NCBI GenBank assembly: GCA_963971425.1
Contig: OZ020515.1
Span: 37,462,371-37,526,370, forward strand
DNA: 64,000 nucleotides
From: Bryoerythrophyllum caledonicum
Taxonomy: Eukaryota; Streptophyta; Bryopsida; Pottiales; Pottiaceae
Direction: 5' to 3'
In this document: positions 19,458 to 30,910 of the stretch, piece after piece
How the letters are laid out: each line of letters starts with the position of its first letter
Numbering within the stretch: position 1 is the stretch's first letter
Notes under the pieces: model-generated
Database searches by the model: none
Told to the model about the DNA's origin: nothing
The model's input: the letters and a program-made list of their open reading frames with translations, nothing else
Program-made: the position numbers and the translations under genes

Positions 19458-22248
19458 CAGTACAATAGGGTGACATTCAAATTGGCCGTTTAGTAGTTCC
19501 AGGGATAGTGTCCTACACTGCTGCCAACTTTGACACCCTCCCCAAAGCTAAGAAATTGTTATTTTACCATGAAAATTTGGGGACAGCATCATCTTTATGT
19601 TGAAAACATGCATACCAAATTTCAAGTCCAGGAGACTTATACAAAAGAACTTATGCAAGATCTACCAACATGGGATAGCTGTGAGAAAAGTGTCACAGCT
19701 GCCAACTTTGACACCCTCCCAAGAATTGAGGAAAATTTTTTTGCCCATGAAATTTTTGGAGCAAAAACATTTTTATGTTTTTTGCATGTGTGGAAAATTT
19801 CAAGTCCAAAAGACCCATACAAAAAATAATATTCCAAATCTACCAACATGTGTAGTTTTGAGAAACAAAGGGGAAAACCATTTTACTACTTCCAACTTTG
19901 ACGCCCTCCTTAGGATTGAGTTTTTGTTGATACATAGTGAAATTTTTGGCACAAGATCATCTCTACGCTAGTAACATGTGGGATAAATTTCAAAGCCAAA
20001 AGACATACATAAAAAAAGTTATTCCATATCTATCAACATGTGTAACTATGATAAACAATTTGAAGGTCATATTGAAAATGTCAAAATATCTTTGACACCT
20101 CATGCTTTTTCATTGAACTCAATCATGTGAGTAAGCCACCAAACATAAATGCTTCTCAAAAAGATCAATAACATCTAAATGAAGAAGCGAAGAGGTGTTC
20201 CATGCAGAAGAATCCACTTGGCCATAAAGTGTGTATTAGACACATGACAAATTTTTGCTTCTAAATATCTATTGAACACTATGTAAAGGGAATGGTGTAT
20301 GTGATTTGTGATAGACTGAATGTTGAGACAATCCTCAAAATAGAGAGTGTTGTATTGTGGGATGCATGAGTGTTGATTCACATTGGGCATACATGATGAG
20401 TGATTAAGAGCAAAACAATTTTTCATGTATGCATATGGGCTTGTATTTTGGCGACCCTTCTCTCTCATCTCTGCTCCGGTGCCTTGGCTCCCTTCTCTCC
20501 CCCTTGCTCTGCTCCAGCCCTGTTCTCCTTCCTCTGCCAATTGTCACGTGTCAATCCTGCAACCCCCTTTGCTCTGCTCTAGCCCCTTGGCCCCCTTCTC
20601 TCCCCCTTGCTCTGCTCTAACCCCTACTCTACTGCTATAGCTAGCATCACGCACTCTATAAGTTTATGATGGCAATTTCAGATGAAATTCGTGCTCGCAT
20701 CATAGGTTTGAGTGAGGGAGGATTTACAGGAGTTCAAATTGCAGCTACTATTGGAGTTCCTATTAGAACAGTTACAACGTTAGTAAAAACATTTAGAGAA
20801 GATGGAACCTACAAGCGCAAACCTTGCGGTGGAAGTCACGCTAAAAAGCTTAGTCATAGAGATGTTCGTAGTATTGTGCATTACTCAAAAATTCATCGTT
20901 GTTCTTCACTCTCAGAGATTACCAGTGCATGTCCTACTCAAGTGTGTAGACGTACAATTCAAAGGGTCTTACATAAAAATGGCATTTTTAGTCGAATTGC
21001 AGTCAAAAAACCTTTTTTAACACCTCATCACATGTCTCAACGATTAGCTTTTGCTCAGAAGTACCGAGGATGGAGTGCAAAAGATTGGGAGCGTGTTGTT
21101 TGGACAGATGAATCTACTTTTGAAATTGGAAAAAATTCTCGGCAAATTCATGTTTGGAGAAGTGCATACGAGCGTTATTCGTCAAGTTGTCTAGCTCCTA
21201 CTTTTAAAAGTGGAAGGACTTCTTTAATGATTTGGGGCGCATTTGCCGGAGGACAAAAGTCAGAACTTGTCTTTATGCCTAAAGGTCAACGTTCTGCTAA
21301 GGATTTTATAGAAGTGGTTTACGATGCCAAATTGGTTTATTTCATGGGTCAAATTCCACAAGGAGTGCTTATGGAAGATGGGGCACCCGTCCATAGGAGC
21401 AAAATATGTGAAGAATGGAGACAAAGCCACCTTCTCGAAAAGCTCAACTGGCCTGCAAACTCTCCCGATCTCAATCCAATCGAGAACGATTGGAGGATGT
21501 TAAAAGATGTTGTGCAACATGGCAAACAATGCCCTAGAAGCTTAGATGTGTTGAAGGTAGTTCTTGAAAGAGAGTGGAAGTTAGTCAATGGTACAAAGCT
21601 CCTTCAACTATGTCATTCTATGCCCTCTAGGTTACTAGCAGTGATTGACGCTAATGGAGGACATACACGTTGGTAGATATGGAATAATTTTTTTGTGTAC
21701 ATCTTTTGGCTTTGAAATTTATCCCACATGTTACCAGCGTAGAGATGATCTTGTGCCAAAAATTTCACTATGTATCAACAAAAACTCAATCCTAAGGAGG
21801 GCGTCAAAGTTGGAAGGAGTAAAATGGTTTTCCCCTTGGTTTCTCAAAACTACACATGTTGGTAGATTTGGAATATTATTTTTTGTATGGGTCTTTTGGA
21901 CTTGAAATTTTCCACACATGCAAAAAACATAAAAATGTTTTTGCTCCAAAAATTTCATGGGCAAAAAAATTTTCCTCAATTCTTGGGAGGGTGTCAAAGT
22001 TGGCAGCTGTGACACTTTTCTCACAGCTATCCCATGTTGGTAGATCTTGCATAAGTTCTTTTGTATAAGTCTCCTGGACTTGAAATTTGGTATGCATGTT
22101 TTCAACATAAAGATGATGCTGTCCCCAAATTTTCATGGTAAAATAACAATTTCTTAGCTTTGGGGAGGGTGTCAAAGTTGGCAGCAGTGTAGGACACTAT
22201 CCCTGGAACTACTAAACGGCCAATTTGAATGTCACCCTATTGTACAAG
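19458..22248 (+). mobile_element. Tc1-like DNA transposon with ~585-bp inverted repeats
   Basis: The ends are CAGTACAATAGGG on the left and, on the minus strand, CTTGTACAATAGGG on the right. TA dinucleotides lie on both sides (19456-19457 and 22249-22250). The left repeat (19458-20042) and right repeat (21667-22248) are nearly identical inversions of each other and carry subterminal copies of CAACTTTGACACCCTCC. The single gene between them is an open DD34E transposase. The repeats are much longer than the short ends of classical Tc1. With an uninterrupted gene and closely matched repeats, this copy could be recent or active. Confidence 0.92.
20666..21676 (+). CDS. Tc1-like DD34E transposase, apparently intact
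   Basis: 336 codons from the ATG at 20666, close to the family's usual ~340. The N-terminus has two helix-turn-helix-like regions (residues ~5-45 and ~62-108, with the linker GTYKRKPCGGSH between them), expected to bind the inverted repeats. The catalytic triad is Asp148 (WTDEST), Asp238 (MEDGAPVH) and Glu273 (NSPDLNPIEN), with 34 residues between the last two; this is the DD34E signature of Tc1-type cut-and-paste transposases acting at TA sites. The stop falls within the inner edge of the right inverted repeat. A CT-rich leader-like tract (20460-20640) precedes the start. Plant mariner elements usually carry DD39D, so a DD34E protein here is unusual. Confidence 0.93.
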   Translation: MMAISDEIRARIIGLSEGGFTGVQIAATIGVPIRTVTTLVKTFREDGTYKRKPCGGSHAKKLSHRDVRSIVHYSKIHRCSSLSEITSACPTQVCRRTIQRVLHKNGIFSRIAVKKPFLTPHHMSQRLAFAQKYRGWSAKDWERVVWTDESTFEIGKNSRQIHVWRSAYERYSSSCLAPTFKSGRTSLMIWGAFAGGQKSELVFMPKGQRSAKDFIEVVYDAKLVYFMGQIPQGVLMEDGAPVHRSKICEEWRQSHLLEKLNWPANSPDLNPIENDWRMLKDVVQHGKQCPRSLDVLKVVLEREWKLVNGTKLLQLCHSMPSRLLAVIDANGGHTRW

Positions 22249-22250
22249 TA

Positions 22251-22918
22251 AATTTGTTAAAAAAATTGTTTAATTTAACCACACAAATTGAAAGATATTT
22301 GCCTTTGAAGTGAGACAGAAACTATTCTTGAGGTCATATTAAACACCTTCAACCAACAATGACCATGTTCTATGGCAAATTTTTGCACTAATAACCATGA
22401 ATTTCTAATTTTGACTTAAAAAGGATCATGTTAGGCACATGTGCACCAAATTTTAGAAGTAGAAGAGGGGTAGAAGATGTCCTTAAAAATCTTGCAATGC
22501 AACTATGTGCTGAGAACTAACAATACACAAACAAGTTTTGCATATATCATATCCTCCTCATATTTTTGAAATTCAAAAATTCTTATGGTAAATGCTAAGA
22601 TTTCCATTCTCTTTTTAAGAAGATTTTTTTTTTAAATTGGGAAAAAACTTAAATTTCTATTGATTCTAGAATTAATTAAAGTTTTGCTACACTATTTGTT
22701 GTATGCCACACTAAACCGTTGCACTATTTGTATATGTTACCAAAAAATGTTTGTAACTTTTGAACTATAAGTCGGATTTCTACAAAAATAATGCAACAAA
22801 AAGCTATTAAAAAGTTGCCATTCGGTAAGATATTTCAAAAGATCATGCCAGAATTTGAGATTGAAGGACTCAATTGAAACTCAAAGTGTCTCCCCAGGGG
22901 ATTCTGGTCCTTTAGGAG
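22251..22918. repeat. TTAA MITE, second subfamily, left end missing
   Basis: It ends GGTCCTTTAGGAG followed by TTAA (22919-22922). The interior (for example the AGGCACATGTGCACCAAATT block near 22434) matches the fuller copy at 47356-48100 rather than the 942-bp subfamily. The left part is absent where it meets the Tc1-like element. Confidence 0.65.
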
Positions 22919-23373
22919 TTAAGCGGCAATTAAGGTATTTTATTTGTAAAGAATACTGACAAGATTCTAGGTGCTAAGTCATTAATATTCCATAAATAAT
23001 TTAGGCCTTTTTTTGTTCTCTACACGATCAATATTGATGAATGATCGTTGAGTTACCTTATTTATTATCCAAAGGAAAGAAGGAATTAACTTAAGACAGA
23101 TGAGCATGAGCATGTTTGCATCATTTAAGGATATTGATACATTTGTCACTGATATCATTAATATTGATGGTTTTTTATTGGACTTTATTAGCCACAGTAA
23201 TAAAATTCTTGTGCACTTCAAAATTTGAAAAAATTGACATGACATGAATGTTTAACAATTTTTCTAATATTTACCATAAGTATGCATAATTTCCAAACCC
23301 AAGCTTTTCATGCTAGGATTTCATGCACCCTTATTAGTATCTAATCGTTTTTCAAGATTTTCTTATATATATC

Positions 23374-23411
23374 AGATCTCTGCTAAGGTAAATTTACCTC
23401 AGCAGAGATCT
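23374..23411. repeat. 38-bp near-perfect palindrome
   Basis: The two arms AGATCTCTGCTAAGGTAAA and TTTACCTCAGCAGAGATCT pair completely except for one A/C mismatch. There is no loop, so it could form a cruciform or a long RNA hairpin if transcribed. It lies in a spacer with no recognised gene. Confidence 0.8.
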
Positions 23412-24690
23412 AAAAACACAGGTAGGAGTGCAAGAATCAATAAAATTGTTTTTCACATGCACTCTTCTTCATTATTTGCTTCTTATATCATGTTTTCCTA
23501 TTTATCTCATTGTTCTTGTTTGATTGAAGTTGTGGCCCTTACTACTCATACATTTCATTGGTGCATGGCATTTGCTCAGTGCTTTATTTTTTGTATATAA
23601 ATCTCACCTAGTGCTCACCTTATGTTTGTTCTTTGGATAAGACTTTGAATTAAACTCTGTACAAACTCTATACCTCTTCCAAGCCAAGTCACCTCTCCAT
23701 CATCCATGTGGTCTTGTGAGTCATGCCAAAAGGAGGTCACCGCAAACACTTTTAGAAAAACTCAGATGTTGTGTAAAATTTGAGTATGCAATGTTGAGAG
23801 TATTTGCAAGTTTTTGGATGCACGCCTTAGAGCATTCCTATAGCTTCATTCCAAACAAGGATGAAGTACCAAAAATGAATGTAATATTTTTTAACCCCTC
23901 TTTAAGAAAAAAATATCAGAAAACATGCTCTTACAATTTATCTGCCAGTCTGTAGCAGCTGAGTAAAGATATCGCCATGTGAGTAACCTAGTTTCAGAGC
24001 AGACACCATGTTGATTACCACCAAAGAGCCAGTCAATTGCCAATTGTCGGTAGCAACATTGGGCCTTGATTATGATGTACGTAATTTTAGATCATAAGCC
24101 AAACATAATTGATCCTACAATTACATGGAAGATAGATTCTCTTTGGCAACAGTAAGAGTAGACCAAGCCACAACAACAACAGTGCTTAAATGACTCGATC
24201 GTCCAAAGTCCCTGAAAGGCTGTGACTTTCCTCTAAAGCCTTGGAATATTTCCGCTGCCTCGGAAGTTGGCGTGGAGCATTTTAAGATATGCGGATGTGA
24301 ACCGGAAGATGTGAAGCACAGCAACTGACAACTGGACTTGCGCTTCCGCTGCTTCTTATCCACTGTATTCATTTGAAGATTTCCATCAAGATTCCTAGTA
24401 GGCCTACCGGACTATTCCAGTTCTTAGAACTTTTTCAAGGAAGACGGCAGTGCGAATGAAGCAATAATTCCAAGCGAAACTTGATTTTTTCCGGTTCTGG
24501 AATATTATTCAACAGTGAAAAAAAACGTGTCCTTTTGGTGGTTTCGAAGCAAGTTATTCATGTAGGGTACATTGCCAAGATTGAGACACTCGGACTCTCT
24601 CTGATGGACAAGATCAGCCTGGTTTGTGCTTTCGAAGGAAGCTGGACTAGTTAGCAACGTCTGAGAGCGTGAGAGAAACTGAAAGAGAGA

Positions 24691-27600
24691 ATGAGCCTTT
24701 TCACGAAACCAGCTTTAGGGACACTAATCTTTCTTATCACCTGCGTAGTTACATGTTTTGAGAGCCAGTTCGCCTCAGGGAGGCTCCTTCATAGCTTGGT
24801 TGTCGGTGATGCCCTGTCTACGAGTACTAACGATGTGGTGCTGTCACCAAACGGGAGACTCGCTGTGGGATTCTTTCCTGATGCACAGAACGGATTCTAC
24901 TTCGGATGCTGGTTTACTGGTGAGTCATGAAATCTGATAAATTGAGTACACAATGGTATTTTTAGCCTGGTCTAATAACCCTTGATAGGGTTTGAGCGTT
25001 TGATGTGACTGCTAATTTGACCTCTGCACCTGGATCATTTGCAGATCAAGTTTCTTACCATTATAATAATATTTCGAAGGTAGTCTGGATCGCCAGCCGA
25101 AGACCTGGTTCAAGTATGTCTCGTGCAGAGTGGGACGACGGAAAGTTATTCACAGTTTACTCCGGGGTTGCTACAACTTGGAGGGTTCAGAAATCTTCGA
25201 CCAAGGCGGAATTGTTGAACAGCGGGAATTTTGTCTTCTATGACGAGAGAGCGAATCCCACTCTCCCGGTTTTTGAGAGCTTCAGCATGCCCTTGGACAC
25301 ACTTCTTCCAGGACAGGTCTTTCGACCAAGTAAGCAATCTTTTACTCTGAAACCTCCTACCAATTACCTGAATTAGAAAGCATGATTTATGTCTTCTACC
25401 TGCGCCATTACTTGACAATAGAAGTAAGGCTGCATTGCTAAGATAAAAATCAGAGCGTGCATCTGGGCGTAAGAAGATTATATTGCCTACTGCAACTCAG
25501 ACTAATAACAAAACCTTGGAGCAATCCTGGAATTAGAACAAAATCCAAGTTGGACTAATTGAGATAGCTTGTCAAATTCACCAACATGTTACTAGAATTA
25601 CTTTGATGCTTTGTGGTAAAAGTTCATTAGGTAAGTTGTGGTTGTCAAAGTGATATGATAAATTGTTAGAATGAAATGATTAACCCCTAAGGTTCCTTCA
25701 CTTTTTCACGACCAAAAATTTCTCATTCTAGTGTAAAGAGTAGTAAAGGAAAAAAAACGTCTTGTTTTAACTTTGAACTGTACTAGGATCTTCATCTAGA
25801 CCAACAAAACCACATTCCTACAAATTTCTTTCTCTTTCATGTGTTAAGAGTATCACGAGACTTTGACTTCACTTAGTATCAAGATTAAGCATTACAAAAG
25901 GTATAAATTTTATATCATCATGTTTTACATGATCTTAGGTGCTTTGTACAATGTAGACCAAATGATGATGAGATAAAAGACGGGTGTAGCATATTCAAGG
26001 AGACTGTGTTTTACATGATCTTAGTTGCTTGAATACCAATGACGATGAGGTGTAACATATTCATAGATTTTGTGCAAGGAGTAGTATCAAAAAATAGCCA
26101 CTGCACATTCTAGTTTTATGTGAACTGTAGTTGTTAAAGAATGAGAACCCAAACTAACCAAAAAAAAGCTTTATACAACATCATGAAGTAGTAAGAATCT
26201 CTAATTTTGATGAGGAAAAGAAGGTTTTTGATATCTTGCCTAATAATGTGTGAAAATGTTTCACTTGCGATAAAATGGAATTTTGACACAAACGAGAAGA
26301 TTTTGTTTTGACAACCTCAAAGAAAACAATGAGATTCTTTTGTAAAAAGAAAATAACCAATGTTCATAGAAGGATGTAGCAAAACATTTGGAGTAGATTT
26401 AAGTCCAACAAATAGCACTTGGAATAGCATATCTTCTAATTTAAAGGTCCGACGTGAAAAATTTATATCAAGAAGCTACTACTATGCTACATCTTCATAA
26501 GAAATTTCAAAAGTGACATCACAGGAACCCGCCCAAAATGGCAAAGATTTCCATAGGGAAGAATGAATAGGGGTTGATTGAAAAGCTACATTTCGATAAT
26601 ATTTCTGTTGATTATGATCTTGTTCGTGTGGATTTCAGATCAAGTGCTGACCTCCTTCTCAACCGATCCGTCAAGCCCTGGTGTGTACTCCCTGAAATAC
26701 CACCGGGACGGCAACCTTGGGCTGTGGGCGCAGAACATTACCAATTACTGGATAAGCCAGACACTACACGTCCAGAACCAGGAGCCGGAAACGAAGAATT
26801 ACGCACTGCTAGACGACCGTGGCACTTTCACCATCATCAACATCCGAGGCCCGTCTGGCGTGTACAACAAATCATTGACGACGTCCGACGCAATAGGTGC
26901 GAGCTTCCAGCCGATGCGACGGTTAACACTCGATTCAAATGGCAGTCTGAATCTCTACGTGCAAAACGGGGTAACGTGGACTCAAGTCTGGGCTGCGTTG
27001 ATCTGGCCAGGGTGCATACCAGACCGAAACCTCTCCACTACAGATTGCAGACAATCGGTTGCACCTGGACGTCGGCTGGAGACAGCGCCATCGAGTTCAC
27101 GTTCCAACTTTGTGCGCATTTTGATCATCGTGAGCTCTGCGTCCATTATCGGCACCATCTTCGTTCTAGCCCTCCTGTTCTTCTGCTGGTGGCTGCGTCA
27201 ACGACGAAAAGCGCGTCGCAAGCTGCGGTCAGAACTCCCCAGCACAGTGGCCCTGAACCGCATCGACAGCTTGGCCTCCCTTAAGCCCAGTCGACACACC
27301 TCAGGCTTCATCGACACCATATCCGAAGAGCCGTTCTGTGACGAGTACTCAGGCGAGAAGCCACGGAGCTTCACGTACGAGGAGATTGAGACCGCCACTC
27401 GGAAGTTCCGGAAGATCCTGGGGTGCGGCTCGTTCGGAAAGGTGTACAAGGGCAAGCTCCCGGACAATCGGTTAATCGCTGTAAAGAAGCTGGAGAAGTC
27501 TCAGCAGGGGCAGGAACAGTTCCAAACCGAGGTGTTGACAGTGGGCAGCGTGTTCCACCCGAACCTGGTGCGTCTCTACGGCTTCTGCTCAGATGAGCAA

Positions 27601-28722
27601 CACCAAATGCTGGTGTATGAATTCGTCGCCAACCGTTCCCTGGAACGGTTTCTCTTCAGTAAAGAGGGCCAGCAGAATCACCACCTCAGCTGGCCCTGCC
27701 GCCTCGCCATTGCCATCGGCACCGCGAAAGCGCTGCGTCAGTGCCACAAGGAGGAGCACGGCAGGCCGCGTATTATTCACTGCGACGTGAAACCCGAGAA
27801 TATCTTGCTGGATGAGAATTTCGGCGTCAAAGTGTCGGACTTTGGATTGGCGAAGATGATGGGCATTGACAAGTCGTGGACCAGGACGCATTTACGTGGG
27901 ACGAGAGGCTACCTGGCGCCGGAGTGGATCTCTGGCAGAGTGGTGACAGTCAAAGTGGACGTGTACAGCTTCGGCGTTGTGCTGCTGGAGATCATCACCG
28001 GGACCCGGTGCTGTGACAAGGCGAGGAGTAACGACACGGATCTCTCTATATGGGTGTACGACGAGGTGAAGGCCGGGAATCTGGCTCACATCGTGGACAA
28101 GCACTTGAATGAGGAGTACGACGAGAAGCAGATGCTGGTGGCAGTCCGATGTGGGCTGTGGTGCGTGCAGGTCAGTGGTTTTCTTAACCCCTGTAGGACC
28201 AAGGCAGTTTAAGAGAATATCTTCTCCATTGATTAAAAACTATCAAGATGAACTTTTTGAAAATGTAACTATTGGAGCTTCTTCAAAATTTACATGAGAT
28301 GGTGTGGTAAACTTTTTGTGAATTTTGACCGTATGGATCAAAAGATAATTGTAGTCAAAGTGAAAAAAATTGTTGCTCAAGGGGACACTTGATCCTTTAG
28401 GGGTGAATGTGATATTTTGGTGACAACTTGTTGATATCTAGGTAATCACTTGGGTGCAAACCGTAATATTTTTCAAGTATTTGACTCTCTTTTAAAAAAA
28501 GTTCTTTGTGAAAGTTAGTCACCAGATTTTAACGATAGCAAAAACTGGGTATAAGTAACTGAAACAAAATTATTGGTGCAGGCGAAGGAAAACATCCGGC
28601 CGTCCATGCACGCGGTTGTTGAGATGCTAGAGGGCAACCAAGATGTTCCTATGCCTCCTCCACCTCGGCGTCTTCCCCCGGCATCTTCCCCAAGAGCAAT
28701 TGCTCTCAAGAGTATCTCTTAA
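24691..28722 (+). CDS. G-type lectin S-domain receptor-like Ser/Thr kinase
   Basis: Four exons: 24691-24919, 25045-25329, 26639-28170 and 28582-28722. All introns are GT-AG, the frame is continuous (phases 1, 1, 0) and the product is 728 residues. A signal peptide (about 1-30) leads into B-lectin repeats, where VSYHYNNISKVVWIA and LPVFESFSMPLDTLLPGQ are typical. A transmembrane helix spans ~329-355. The kinase has P-loop GCGSFGKVYKG (~433-442), Lys454, HCDVKPENILL (Asp554), DFG (Asp572) and APEW. The Cys before the catalytic Asp marks it as non-RD, common in SD2-type receptors. The S-locus glycoprotein and PAN/EGF modules are absent, so the ectodomain is short. It is expected at the plasma membrane in sugar, defence or development signalling; the ligand is unknown. 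Introns 2 and 3 carry TTAA MITEs. Confidence 0.9.
25684..26573. repeat. TTAA MITE in intron 2 of the receptor kinase (890 bp)
   Basis: It begins CCCCTAAGG after TTAA (25680-25683) and ends AGGGG before TTGA (26574-26577, a decayed TTAA). The interior carries the same modules as the 942-bp copy at 4797, including the GGGTGTAGCATATTCAA segment. It makes up most of intron 2 and does not alter the reading frame. Confidence 0.75.
28188..28403. repeat. Short TTAA MITE in the last kinase intron (216 bp)
   Basis: It begins CCCCTGTAGGACCAAGG after TTAA (28184-28187), 14 bases into the intron, and ends GATCCTTTAGGGG before TGAA. It is an internally deleted member of the same family. Without it the intron would be about 190 bp. 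Confidence 0.75.
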
Positions 28723-29683
28723 GTTTCAACCCTTTAAGGCCAATGAGGTATTCTGGCCAGAGAGAATCTACGATTGTTCTAGATCACGCGGAATGGCATC
28801 TATGCATTGGGTACATTTCAGCACAAAAAATATATGATTCCACTTCATACTAATCACAATAACTTGTTGATGCTTATGCCGATTGTTGTGGTGATGGTCT
28901 CAATAGATGCCCATCTTCCTCCACCTCTAAGTCATGGTGTATTATTTCCTTCAAGGTGACCTATAGTGCTTGCTACAAAGGTTCTTGTACTAAAACGAGT
29001 CACGACCCATACATGGTTGTTAAGCCTTAAAGAGTTAATGGCCATGCCACTAGATGGGATGCCATTGAGTATAGTGTAGGGTATTTATACCATGATGAAC
29101 AAAATATTTAGGAAAGTGTACAGTGGAGTGACACCCAAATTGGTGCCTTTGTGCAATTCAAGGGATAGTTTCCACATTGTTGCCAACTTTGACACCTTCC
29201 CAAGGGCTGAAAATTTGTTATTTTACCATGAAATTTTAGACACAAAATTATCTTTGTGTTAAGAACATGTGTACCAAATTTCAAGGCCAGTAGATATATT
29301 AAAAAAAATCAAGATTTACCAACAAGGGGTAGTTGTAAGAAGACTTTCAGAGCTACCAACTTTGACACCCTTCCAAGGATTGAAGAAATTTTTTTCCCAT
29401 GCAATTTGTGGAGTAAAAACACCTTTATGTTGATTACACGTATGAAAAAATTCATGTCCAAAAGACCCGCAAAAAAAATGATATTCCAAATCTACCAACA
29501 AATGTAGTTGTGAGAAACAAACTTGGGGAAAATTGTTTCACAACTTCCAACTTTGGTAGCCTCCCTAGGGTGGAGAATTTGTTAATTCAACAAGAAATTT
29601 TTGTCACAAGATCATTGTTATGTTGATAACATGTGTGAGAATTTTCAAGGCAAATAAGCATACCAAAAATAATTATTCAAAAT

Positions 29684-30689
29684 CTACCAACGTGTATGTC
29701 CTCCATTAGCGCCAATCACTGCTTGTAACCTAGAGGGCATAGAATGACATAATTTAAGGAGCTTTGTATCACTAATTGACTTCCACTCTTTTTCAAGAAC
29801 TACCTTTAACGCATCTATGTTTCTAGGACATGCCTTGTTACATTGTACTCTATCTTTTAGAATCTTCCATAGGTTCTCAATTGGATTGAGATCGGGAGAG
29901 TTTGCAGGCCAATTGAGTTTCTCAAGAAGGCGCCTTTGTCTCCATTCTTCACATATTTTTCTCCAATGGACGGGTGTGTCATCTCCTATGAGCACTACAT
30001 GTAGAATTTTTCTAATGAAATGAGATGATTTTCCTTCGTAAACCACTTCTACAAAATCCTGAGCAAAACATCGATTTCTGAGCAAAAAAACAAGTCTAAC
30101 TTTTTCCCTCCAACAGATGCGCCCCAAATCATCAAGGAAGTCCGTCCACTTTTAAAAATAAGAACTATACAATTTGATGAATAACGCTCATATGCAGTTC
30201 TTCAAACATGAATTTGTCTAGAATTTTTTCCAATTTCAAAGGTAGATTCATATGTCCAAAACAATACACTCCCAATCTTTTGCGCTCCATCCACGGTACT
30301 TTTGAGCAAAAGTCAACCTTTGATATATGTGAAGAGGTGTCAAAAAGGGTTTTTTGACTGCAATTGAGCTGAAAATGCCACTTCTACGTAAGAGCCTTTG
30401 AATGGTACGACCACACACTGGAATAAGGCATATACTAGCAATCTCTAATACTAACAGGCGACTATTATTATTTGAGTAACGCAAAACACTACGCACATCT
30501 CTATCACTAAGTTTTGTAATGACTTCCACCACAAGGTTTGCGCTTGTAAGTTCCATCTTCTTTAAATTTTTTGACCAACCTCTTAATTGTTCTAACGGAA
30601 ACGCCGGTAGTGGCTGTAATTTGAATTTGAGTACTCCCTCCCTCATTCATACCTATAATATGTGCACAAATTTTATTTGAAATTGCCAT
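29684..30689 (-). pseudogene. Broken Tc1-like transposase
   Basis: The minus strand carries the whole gene in pieces. An N-terminal piece (30689 to ~30507) keeps the GTYKRKPCGGSH linker. After a frame change comes a middle piece (to ~30248) and a C-terminal piece (30127-29684) with NSPDLNPIENLW and the family's last residues NGGHTRW. The first catalytic residue is lost: the WTDEST of the intact copy is WTYEST here. The second motif reads IGDDTPVH. The frameshifts plus the missing Asp make this copy inactive. Confidence 0.85.
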
Positions 30690-30789
30690 TTGAAATATAT
30701 TGGACTTTCTTGTACTAGGCTAACAAAACCTTAAACTCTCATTAACAACATTAACAAATTCATACAAAATTAGTCACTCAACAACACTC

Positions 30790-30910
30790 ACTCAATCACA
30801 TCACTCAGTCCAGTAGGCATAATTACATACACATCACTCAGCCTAGTAGAAATAACCACATACACATCACTCAGCCTAGTAGAAATAACCACATACACAT
30901 CACTCAACAG
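30790..30910. repeat. 33-bp tandem repeat upstream of the broken transposase
   Basis: The unit TACACATCACTCAGCCTAGT... starts at 30828, 30861 and 30894 with a period of 33 bp, and a partial earlier copy begins near 30795. It lies between the gene's 5' end and the right inverted repeat, where the promoter would be expected. Confidence 0.7.

Noticed and set aside
26574-27284. Long frame overlapping the receptor kinase in another phase
   Set aside because: It is a shadow of the GC-rich kinase exon, has no recognisable motifs, and the kinase frame fits the family throughout.
28171-28212. Continuation of the kinase exon to the stop at 28212
   Set aside because: It reads through a GT donor into a MITE end, and the correct C-terminal exon with in-phase acceptor lies at 28582.
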